Part shown: in pieces, positions 4,681-10,039 of the stretch | Layout: every line of letters begins with the position of its first letter | Numbering within the stretch: position 1 is the first letter of the stretch | Assembly (NCBI GenBank): GCA_031963365.1 | Contig: JASSUF010000087.1 | Location: 1 to 10,647 of the forward strand | Length of the DNA stretch: 10,647 nucleotides | DNA from: JASSUD01 sp031963365 | GTDB taxonomy: Bacteria > Pseudomonadota > Gammaproteobacteria > Burkholderiales > Burkholderiaceae | Reading direction: 5' to 3' | The notes under the pieces: model-generated | Database searches by the model: none | What the model was told of the DNA's origin: nothing | Seen by the model: the letters and a program-made list of their open reading frames with translations, nothing else | Position numbers and translations under genes: made by a program

Positions 4681-5129
4681 GAGCGCTTTCTCTTGACCAG
4701 AGGCGTGGCAGAAATCTCAACATCCATCTCCTCCATAACTTTATCGTGTGGAATGCTTGGCCGTGGATCGTCAATAGATACCTGAATTTCACTTGCAAGC
4801 CATTGATTATAGGCGACGGCCTCATGTGCTGTGCGCATTGCTTGAGCACGCTTTTCCCGGCTCTGAGTGATGCACTTCTGGTCGGGATTCCAGTTGGTTG
4901 CATCGAGTTGGGCAACAGCAATGCCAATATCACGCAATATAATCATCGCAGAATTAGGGCTGCCAAAGCGGCGCGGTTCGCTACTACGTGCCTTGGATAA
5001 GACAATGTCTTGTCCGTTCAGGGTTGTAATTTCCATGAAGAACCCACTACCCTCTCCTTCCAAGGTCACACCGCTAACACCGCCAACATTGGTAGTGGCG
5101 CGTAACTGCTCTAAAGTCATGGTGTCCAT
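4677..5129 (-). CDS. Antitoxin partner of ParE with extra N-terminal domain
   Basis: A 150-aa protein encoded directly upstream of parE and overlapping it by 4 nt, the normal place for the antitoxin. Residues about 103-136 (HEAVAYNQWLASEIQVSIDD, then PRPSIPHDKVMEEMD) match the C-terminal, toxin-contacting part of ParD/StbD-like antitoxins, where DDPRPSIPH is characteristic. Residues about 5-85 (VSGVTLEGEGSGFFMEITT, SKARSSEPRRFGSP, MIILRDIGIAVAQLD) form a separate beta-rich domain that I have seen only in partners of such toxins and cannot name; it does not look like a standard ribbon-helix-helix. ATG 5129 has AAAGGA 7 nt upstream; a second in-frame ATG lies at 5120. Confidence 0.75.
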   Translation of the reverse strand: MDTMTLEQLRATTNVGGVSGVTLEGEGSGFFMEITTLNGQDIVLSKARSSEPRRFGSPNSAMIILRDIGIAVAQLDATNWNPDQKCITQSREKRAQAMRTAHEAVAYNQWLASEIQVSIDDPRPSIPHDKVMEEMDVEISATPLVKRKRS

Positions 5130-5173
5130 GATTTGTTCCTTTATAGGTAAAGCGCAGAAGTATAGTTGTATAG

Positions 5174-5197
5174 TGCACGACCTATGGAAGGCGTGCA
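5174..5197. promoter_or_regulatory. Inverted repeat upstream of the parE operon
   Basis: TGCACG (5174-5179) and CGTGCA (5192-5197) are perfect 6-bp arms, with imperfect extension inward, 45-68 nt upstream of the antitoxin ATG. TATACT (5165-5160, minus strand) is a possible -10 between it and the gene. It is an operator candidate for the ParE antitoxin; support is modest. Confidence 0.3.
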
Positions 5198-5217
5198 AGT
5201 GTTTCTCACCAATAGAC

Positions 5218-5240
5218 CAGGGCTTCCGCATGAAGCCCTG
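5218..5240. repeat. 9-bp hairpin without T-run
   Basis: CAGGGCTTC (5218-5226) and GAAGCCCTG (5232-5240) are perfect arms around CGCAT in the 296-bp gap between the ParE operon and the ankyrin gene. Neither strand has a T-run behind it, so it is not a typical intrinsic terminator. Confidence 0.5.
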
Positions 5241-5320
5241 CCTTGACAGCGATAAAAAATACATTGCCAGAATCTATATAAAAGCACTGCTATCCGAATT
5301 TGCAAGTTAAAGACCGAATT

Positions 5321-5349
5321 TTTACCCGATTGTTTATCCATTTTAGAAT
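5321..5349 (+). promoter_or_regulatory. Promoter of the ankyrin-repeat gene
   Basis: TTTACC (5321-5326) and TAGAAT (5344-5349) are separated by exactly 17 nt and match the sigma-70 consensus at 4 of 6 and 5 of 6 positions. Transcription would start near 5356, about 70 nt before ATG 5426. Confidence 0.45.
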
Positions 5350-5400
5350 CTGATCTGCTTGTACAGCAATATTTTTTTGTATACGTCACTAGCAGCATGA

Positions 5401-5417
5401 CCTCTTTTTTTAGAGGG
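5401..5417 (+). promoter_or_regulatory. Hairpin hiding the ankyrin gene's ribosome binding site
   Basis: The Shine-Dalgarno site AGAGGG (5412-5417) lies 8 nt before ATG 5426. Its first five bases pair perfectly with CCTCT (5401-5405) across a six-T loop. The short stem could restrain translation and melt easily, for example with temperature. Confidence 0.4.
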
Positions 5418-5425
5418 TAGCAGAC

Positions 5426-6205
5426 ATGAACCCGATATCTAGAAATGCTCCAACATTTCCTCCATTTAACGCTATTCTAGTTACCAAGCAGGACATCCAA
5501 GCCGATGTGCGCGAACCAGATAAGCAAAGCTCTATGTATGGAGTAAAAACCATACACAGTGCCAAGGCACCACCTCAGGCGGGAGCATATGTTGAAGAAT
5601 TTGATAAAGTATGGAATATAGGAGATGTATATAACACTGCAACAGAAGACGATATGGAGATATTCAAATTCTTTATCGCAATGAGCCCGAATCTGAATGT
5701 GGACATGAAAAATATCCGAAGAGACCTACGATGGGATAGTTCTCTTGAAAATAATAAGCTCGAGATAGTGAGAATCTTGAAAAAAAGGGGGGTGGATCTA
5801 AACCAACAAGATGATGAAGGATATTCCTTAATGCACCTTGCAGTTGCACAGAGTTCCCTCGATATGGCCAAAGCTCTGTACGCATACGATGTGAAGGTAG
5901 ACCTGCAAAATCTTTGGGGGAGAGCTGCGCTGCACAATGCAATTGAATTAGAGAACTGCCACGATATAGCGGTATTTTTGATCTCAAAAAGCAACAACCT
6001 AGATTTGCAGGATTCAAGCGGACAGACTTTTTTGCATATCGCAGTTAAGGAAAATCACATTAAAATAGCTAGACTTTTGGTTAAGAATGGCGCCAATCCA
6101 GATTGGCTAAATGATTGTTATGAGAGTGCGCTGGACATTGCGCTTAAAAATGGCAATGCTGAGATGATTGCACTTTTGAAAGCCAATATGCGTACGGCTC
6201 TGTAA
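5426..6205 (+). CDS. Ankyrin-repeat protein
   Basis: A 259-aa protein with a non-repeat N-terminus (1-105) and about four to five ankyrin repeats. Visible units are LEIVRILKKRGVDLNQQDDEG (112-132, second half of a repeat; shown here by its ends), YSLMHLAVAQSSLDMAKAL (133-151) to about 165, RAALHNAIELENCHDIAVFL (166-185) to 199, QTFLHIAVKENHIKIARLL (200-218) with NGANPD, and a capping ESALDIALKNGNAEMIALL (233-251). Ankyrin repeats mediate protein-protein contact; in host-associated bacteria such proteins are often effectors, and some phages carry them. No signal peptide or membrane segment is seen. The gene stands alone on the plus strand, against the phage genes, is clearly AT-richer than they are, and has its own promoter candidate and Shine-Dalgarno site, all suggesting a separately acquired cargo gene. 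The partner is unknown. Confidence 0.92.
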   Translation: MNPISRNAPTFPPFNAILVTKQDIQADVREPDKQSSMYGVKTIHSAKAPPQAGAYVEEFDKVWNIGDVYNTATEDDMEIFKFFIAMSPNLNVDMKNIRRDLRWDSSLENNKLEIVRILKKRGVDLNQQDDEGYSLMHLAVAQSSLDMAKALYAYDVKVDLQNLWGRAALHNAIELENCHDIAVFLISKSNNLDLQDSSGQTFLHIAVKENHIKIARLLVKNGANPDWLNDCYESALDIALKNGNAEMIALLKANMRTAL

Positions 6206-6271
6206 GATAAAATTCTGAGTGCGGAATAATCTATATGTCAGATTAAATGCCGACTAGTACACATTTACCAT

Positions 6272-6313
6272 CTATCTCAGTGATGCGCGCAAGTGCTCCG
6301 TACTCAAAAAGTA
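6272..6313 (-). pseudogene. In-frame remnant of the DUF6880-like gene behind its stop
   Basis: The 13 codons following the TGA read YFLSTEHLRASLR, which resembles the family segment (F)xLSxEHLRAYLKR. A second in-frame stop (TAG, 6274-6272) follows, and no further family residues are visible, so the rest of the gene is deleted, ending next to the 3' flank of the ankyrin gene. Confidence 0.6.
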
Positions 6314-7255
6314 TCACTCAAATCGATCTAGACGGATTGTTTGCGTTTCCTCGGTGCGATTGGTCGCATCAAGCACTTCGAGATAGATATCGTTCCATCC
6401 ATGTTGAGGTTCATGATAGAGGGTGGTCTGGCATATATTATTAGTGTAATGTTGGGGGCGGCCTTTGAGAAGCGCCGTCATCGCCTCTTCTATCCGTCCT
6501 GCGTTGAGCAAACGTCGAGCAATCTGCGTCGCGACATAAGGCGTGCGCTGCTCGGATGCAGTGGTTAGGGCAATATAGGCATCAATATCTTTTTCTTGAT
6601 CTGCTATATTTTTTAGCGCGTTAAAGAGTACTCGTCCTTGGTAATCGAATGCATTATTTTGGTGCTTAGGGTGGGTAGCTAGTGCAGCGTTGATCTCCGC
6701 CTTAAGGTGTGTAACGCCCTGTTGCCCCAATACTGGAAACAGTATGTCGATTAGACCTTCATATTGTCCATAATCCTCGGCGGTGATAGCGGCGAAAGTT
6801 TGTTTTGCTAATGTGATCGGTTCAAGATGTGCGTCGCGTGCAATATCGCCAAGATCGCGGCAAGCCTGATGGAAGATTGCGCTCAAGACACCGTCATCGT
6901 CGCTACGCTCAAAAATGGAAGGGGCAAGTTCCATAAATAGCCATAATAACTCCAGTGCTAGATCAGGTCGCGTGGGTGCAATGCGTTCCACAATAGTTTC
7001 ACGTTGCAGATCGAGATCTTGTGCCAATGTGTGGATTTTTCTCCAATCAATAAAAGTGTGTGTTCGCCTTAATGCAGCCAGTTGCTTTTTCACTTCGGCG
7101 ACAATGGTTTTTGCACAAACTTGCCCCGCCAAAGCAAGACGTAACCTGCGCTTTAGCTGTATATCATGTTGAGCGTGAGAATATATAATCCTTGCCAGTT
7201 CTTCAGTGCCAAGCGTGATGAGATTGTCAACGGTTATGGTTTTGGATGAGGGCAT
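6314..7255 (-). CDS. DUF6880-like protein, C-terminally truncated
   Basis: A 313-aa helical protein that I recognise as the N-terminal part of the DUF6880-type family of unknown function: LKRRLRLALAG near residue 35, LELLWLFMELAPSIFERSDD near 105-125, EDYGQYEGLIDILFPVLG near 160-180, and GWNDIYLEVLDATNRTEETQ near the end. In the family this last part continues through a CFE..LS.EHLRAYLKRLPDFDD stretch. Here the frame stops at TGA 6316-6314 right after RFE, but the same frame behind the stop reads YFLSTEHLRASLR before a TAG at 6274-6272, and then homology ends. So the gene has a nonsense codon and has lost its 3' part. ATG 7255 fits the family start; an in-frame TTG lies at 7267. No good Shine-Dalgarno site is seen. 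Whether the shortened product is still made is unclear. Confidence 0.7.
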   Translation of the reverse strand: MPSSKTITVDNLITLGTEELARIIYSHAQHDIQLKRRLRLALAGQVCAKTIVAEVKKQLAALRRTHTFIDWRKIHTLAQDLDLQRETIVERIAPTRPDLALELLWLFMELAPSIFERSDDDGVLSAIFHQACRDLGDIARDAHLEPITLAKQTFAAITAEDYGQYEGLIDILFPVLGQQGVTHLKAEINAALATHPKHQNNAFDYQGRVLFNALKNIADQEKDIDAYIALTTASEQRTPYVATQIARRLLNAGRIEEAMTALLKGRPQHYTNNICQTTLYHEPQHGWNDIYLEVLDATNRTEETQTIRLDRFE

Positions 7256-7292
7256 AGGTGTAGGCAATTTATAATTTGGAATAAACGGACCT

Positions 7293-7304
7293 GCGATATA
7301 TCGC
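7293..7304. repeat. 12-bp perfect palindrome
   Basis: GCGATATATCGC lies about 40 bp upstream of the DUF6880-like start in the 162-bp gap behind the HTH/Cys-rich gene. It is an operator candidate with no supporting promoter match. TATAAA (7275-7270, minus strand) is a possible -10 with a poor -35. Confidence 0.3.
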
Positions 7305-7417
7305 TGCTGTAATCCATATGGTATGCAATGGATCGCTATTGGTGCAACTCAACAAATACGGAAAATAGCCGGATGGGGCCAAGATTTTCTGAACCAGGTC
7401 TTATCCGATCAGTTTTA

Positions 7418-8026
7418 CTATGAGGTAGCCCTGGCCCTGGATGTTTCTTCGGTTTCAAGCAGACCAAGCTGAGTCAAACGCTGCTCTATTCTCGCCCATG
7501 CAGTATCTTCAATACCAGGTTCTCGTGTTTTCGGGTTGCCAAAAATCCACCGGCGCACGGCGGCTTGGTGGTTAATAACCGTATTCACATGAGCATCACA
7601 GCGCTTTGAAATTTCCGTTAGGTTTTTACCCTTTTTATTGAATAGCTTCTCAATGATTGTACGCCTTACCCGGTAATGTGAAAAACCAGACGCATGCGCA
7701 GCAGATGCCTCCGTCAGCCGCCCAATAGCTGAGCACCATTCTTCATTCGTCTTGTGTTTAGAACAACAGGGCCGACCGCAATCACACGGCATATCTGGCA
7801 GTGCAGCACGTGCGACCAGTACCGCATGATACAGATCTGGAAGCTCAGCGAGTTCGCGGCGGATTTGCCCCGCTTGACCCGCACCATCCAAACCAACTAG
7901 CCCCATCCCTTTGCCAGACGGTGCACTAGGCAGAAGTTTAGCCATTAACGTGTGGCCGTACTGTTGATGCGAATAGCACAATGCAAAACGTACCGCATCG
8001 AAAGCGCTCTTGAATTTAATATCCAT
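7418..8026 (-). CDS. Phage HTH protein with Cys cluster, candidate late antiterminator
   Basis: A 202-aa protein related to a DNA-binding protein that I remember from Neisseria-type prophages: FKSAFDAVRFAL (5-16), SGKGMGLVGLDGAGQAGQI (37-55), then a Cys cluster CDCGRPCC (81-88) with His91, and a helix-turn-helix-like region NLTEISKRCDAHVNTVINHQ (135-154) followed by AAVRRWIFG. I chose ATG 8026 over 8110, because the first 28 residues of the longer frame are just the rusA remnant read in another frame, and 8026 begins 22 nt behind the rusA stop with family-like sequence. In lambdoid phages the gene after rusA is usually the antiterminator Q, which also combines a zinc site and a DNA-binding domain. 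That makes Q a positional guess, not a recognised family. It appears full length. Confidence 0.75.
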   Translation of the reverse strand: MDIKFKSAFDAVRFALCYSHQQYGHTLMAKLLPSAPSGKGMGLVGLDGAGQAGQIRRELAELPDLYHAVLVARAALPDMPCDCGRPCCSKHKTNEEWCSAIGRLTEASAAHASGFSHYRVRRTIIEKLFNKKGKNLTEISKRCDAHVNTVINHQAAVRRWIFGNPKTREPGIEDTAWARIEQRLTQLGLLETEETSRARATS

Positions 8027-8048
8027 ATCTATCTTTTTTAAACTAGAC

Positions 8049-8245
8049 TTAAACGAACCATATTCCCACTTCAACACGAGGTGTGCCGTATCGCTTACTG
8101 GCATGCACATCGATCACCTGCGCATCATCCTTCCACGTCACCCCGTTCGCGCCGTCTTTGATGGCCTTAACGATATTGTCAAGGTCTGGGCACAGCCTTT
8201 GCTTACTGGCTTCCCTGGGATCGTAAAAGTAATGATGTCAGGCAT
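8049..8245 (-). pseudogene. rusA: RusA Holliday junction resolvase, internal deletion
   Basis: ATG 8245 begins MPDIITFTIPGKPVSKG, the start of RusA proteins. Immediately behind, a different frame continues RLCPDLDNIVKAIKDGANG, then VTWKDDAQVIDVHASKRYG and TPRVEVGIWFV to TAA 8051-8049. This is the C-terminal half of RusA with its conserved Asp residues (PDLDN, WKDDAQV). About 60-70 codons of the middle are missing and the two halves are out of frame, so no resolvase can be made. The junction is near 8194-8200, at AAAGGCTGTG. Intact RusA cuts Holliday junctions in phage DNA recombination. The remnant sits between the plus-strand 99-aa gene and the HTH protein gene. Confidence 0.85.
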
Positions 8246-8401
8246 TTTTTAGGCCGAAAAAAATCAAATCAAGTTCGATGATTTCTCATTTATTTATACA
8301 CTAAGCAGTGTTCTGTAAAGTTTTACCAAATACAGCCGAAAATCTCCTGTAGAGCGAGTGTGTTGGAGAATCTGGCCTATAGCTATCAACATTACTTCCG
8401 A

Positions 8402-8430
8402 TTGACGATTCCATCAGATAAAATTCTGAT
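8402..8430 (+). promoter_or_regulatory. Possible promoter of the 99-aa gene
   Basis: TTGACG (8402-8407) and TCTGAT (8425-8430) are 17 nt apart, matching 5 of 6 and 4 of 6 consensus positions. The start would be near 8437, with AGGGAG and ATG 8452 directly behind. Confidence 0.35.
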
Positions 8431-8451
8431 TTTGACCAAGGGAGAAAAACT

Positions 8452-8751
8452 ATGCCAACCGCAGACTGGCGTGAAGAAAAAGCAGAATTTGTAGTGCAGG
8501 CGATTTGTAGGGCCCTCACCGTGCCAGATATGCCGCAGTCGGTACGAAATGAGATTGCGGGAGAAGCACTGTGGAATGCCCTCAAACTTTTCGCAGACGC
8601 AGTACAAGAGCGGCTTGGAACCACAGAAGCGCGGTGGTCGCCTAGTCTGGTTAATCTGTTCCGAGACAAACCGGAGCAATGTGATGCATGGCTAGCGCTC
8701 ATGTCGGAGCACGAGTTCTCGGTATCTGCGTACTGGCGAGAACAAGATTGA
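8452..8751 (+). CDS. Uncharacterised 99-aa protein on the opposite strand
   Basis: A small, slightly acidic, helical protein with no recognised family. It begins MPTADWREEKAEFVVQAICR and contains EIAGEALWNALKLFADAVQ (34-52) and DKPEQCDAWLALMSEHEF (72-89). Trp, Ala and Glu are common, and there is no membrane segment. The start is well supported by AAGGGAG 7 nt before ATG 8452 and by a promoter candidate in front. It lies between the helicase loader gene (convergent, 6 nt between stops) and the rusA remnant, on the strand opposite all neighbouring phage genes. A free-standing, self-promoted small gene in such a place is what phage 'morons' look like. Function unknown. Confidence 0.7.
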   Translation: MPTADWREEKAEFVVQAICRALTVPDMPQSVRNEIAGEALWNALKLFADAVQERLGTTEARWSPSLVNLFRDKPEQCDAWLALMSEHEFSVSAYWREQD

Positions 8752-8757
8752 TGCAAT

Positions 8758-9570
8758 TCACGCATTGACCTTTCCTCTCCTGCTTTCCCAATCGAAAACA
8801 ACAAATTCGCCGCCGTCTTCACGTAATCGATCCATAATTCTTTCCCCAAGAAAGGATTTAAGTCCGGGCTTTATCTGCCCCTCATCTTTGTAATCTTGAA
8901 GAGGAATATTGGCCAGCAACAAAGTAGGTTTGCGTTTTTCGTAGCGCTCATTTAGCACATCGAACAAAATCAATTTTTCAGTTTCAGAGCCAAACTGTTG
9001 ACCTACTTCGTCCAGAATGAGCAAATCGGGGAAAACTAGCGCTTCGGTAGCTTGGCTTTCAGTCTCTTCACTATTTCTACGCCATGTTTCTTTAATGCGT
9101 CTAATGGCACGTATTACGGAGGTAAAAAATACGGTACGGTTGTATTGACGCATGATATGAAGCCCTATACTGGTCGATAGGCGCGTTTTTCCTGTCCCTG
9201 GCCTGCCGATAAATACGGCAGAACGTCCCATTTTTAATATCTCTTCAAACTCCTTGACATAGGCTAAGGCAAATTCCAATACACGCTTCTGAGAAGGGGT
9301 TTTTGCAATAAAATTTTTTAAGTTCTGGTTTTGAAATCGTATGGGGATACCCGCATTGCCAATTTTCTTTTGCCAGGCTTGTAACTTCTCTTCACGTGCT
9401 CTCTTCTGGGCTTCGGATTCCTGATGCGCTTTGATCTCTGCATTGCACGTTGAGCACTTTGACCAAATCGAATTGATAAAACATTGGGCGACGTATTCAC
9501 CGTGCTTATTGCATGTATCTATGCGAGTTTTAGGTACGGCATGAATGCCGATTTCTGCAATTCGCCTCAT
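8758..9570 (-). CDS. DnaC-type helicase loader ATPase
   Basis: A 270-aa AAA+ ATPase of the DnaC/IstB type that should load the host replicative helicase DnaB at the phage origin. Residues 20-42 hold a Cys/His cluster (CNKHG, then CSTC at 39-42), a small zinc-binding N-terminal part. Walker A is GRPGTGKT (122-129), Walker B LLILDE (183-188), sensor-1 Asn is in LLLANIP (217-223), and GERIMDRLRE (242-251) carries the arginine-finger or sensor-2 residues. The length is normal. ATG 9570 overlaps the TGA of the initiator gene as ATGA, the standard initiator-loader pairing of lambdoid-type replication modules. Because the initiator has lost its 5' part to an IS, the gene may now depend on promoters in or near the IS. 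It appears intact. Confidence 0.9.
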   Translation of the reverse strand: MRRIAEIGIHAVPKTRIDTCNKHGEYVAQCFINSIWSKCSTCNAEIKAHQESEAQKRAREEKLQAWQKKIGNAGIPIRFQNQNLKNFIAKTPSQKRVLEFALAYVKEFEEILKMGRSAVFIGRPGTGKTRLSTSIGLHIMRQYNRTVFFTSVIRAIRRIKETWRRNSEETESQATEALVFPDLLILDEVGQQFGSETEKLILFDVLNERYEKRKPTLLLANIPLQDYKDEGQIKPGLKSFLGERIMDRLREDGGEFVVFDWESRRGKVNA

Positions 9571-10039
9571 AGTTTTCCGCCTATTCCATAATCCAATTTG
9601 TCAAAATTTTCTGCCTTCGGTGGTTGCCGTGCATTTATTTTTTTTAGGTTTTTTGAACGGGCCACATCTGATAGTTTTGGAATAAGGTAATTGAGGTGTA
9701 TACGTTCCTCTGGTTTAGCGTGGCGTGCTGATTCTGCGGCTGCAAGAATCTGTGAATCAGAATAATGAGAGATAAGCTCCGTCCAAGTTGGCATTTGAGG
9801 GGTTGCATCAATGCCGATTGCGCGCAGTTGTTGGCAAAGTAGCCCTATGCGGCGTTGTTTCACTGATACGGCTTCAGACCGCTCCTGTTCTTGCGCTACT
9901 AACACGACTACTTTAGTAGGAGTGTTAGTAGTAATGGTATCTGGTGTTTGGTTAGCCGTTGCAGGTACATTACAGGCGTATTTCTGTTCGGGGCCTGTTC
10001 GCGTTGCAGGCGCGTTGCAGGTGTGTTTTTGTTCAATGC
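9567..10039 (-). pseudogene. Phage replication initiator, 5' end cut off by IS
   Basis: The frame holds the C-terminal part of a phage replication protein (lambda O-like role: binds the origin and recruits the loader). Recognisable are RIGLLCQQLRAIGIDA, MPTWTELISHYSDSQILAAA, ARHAKPEERIHLNYLIP and the end DYGIGGKL, as in initiators of betaproteobacterial prophages. Upstream the frame stays open through a Thr/Pro/Asn-rich linker (CNAPATRTGP, PDTITTNTPTKVVV) up to 10039, where the IS end begins; an in-frame TGA lies just inside the IS at about 10051-10049. The N-terminal DNA-binding domain is therefore lost or lies beyond the IS. GTG 9905 is the first common start codon left, but no Shine-Dalgarno site precedes it. 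The C-terminus overlaps the loader gene. Confidence 0.75.
9957..10034. repeat. Iteron-like direct repeats in the initiator linker
   Basis: CGTTGCAGG occurs three times, at 9957-9965, 10002-10010 and 10013-10021. It is part of a longer repeat: 33 bp at 9957-9989 and 10002-10034, matching at 26 of 33 positions with a 45-bp period. The repeat encodes EQKYACNVPAT and EQKHTCNAPAT on the minus strand. In lambda the origin iterons lie in the same place, inside the middle of gene O, so these may be origin remnants. Confidence 0.5.

Noticed and set aside
4595..5000. Open frames overlapping the ParE operon on both strands
   Set aside because: Shadows of the antitoxin gene, with no family pattern or start signals.
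5218..5240. Hairpin as intrinsic terminator
   Set aside because: No T-run follows on either strand; kept only as an inverted repeat.
5130..5264. N-terminal extension of the ParE antitoxin to 5264
   Set aside because: The extension crosses a hairpin and a probable operator, has a different composition, and ATG 5129 has its own AAAGGA.
5575..6017. Two minus-strand frames of 114 and 140 codons
   Set aside because: Antisense to clear ankyrin repeats; Ser/Arg/Phe-rich shadow translation.
8027..8110. Upstream extension of the Cys-cluster HTH gene to ATG 8110
   Set aside because: These 28 codons are the rusA C-terminus read in another frame; family-like sequence starts at ATG 8026.
8301..8849. 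182-codon minus-strand frame
   Set aside because: It is the shadow of the well-supported 99-aa plus-strand gene and overlaps the end of the helicase loader.
9957..10034. CRISPR-like array
   Set aside because: Only two long and three short imperfect repeats, inside a coding frame, with no regular unique spacers.
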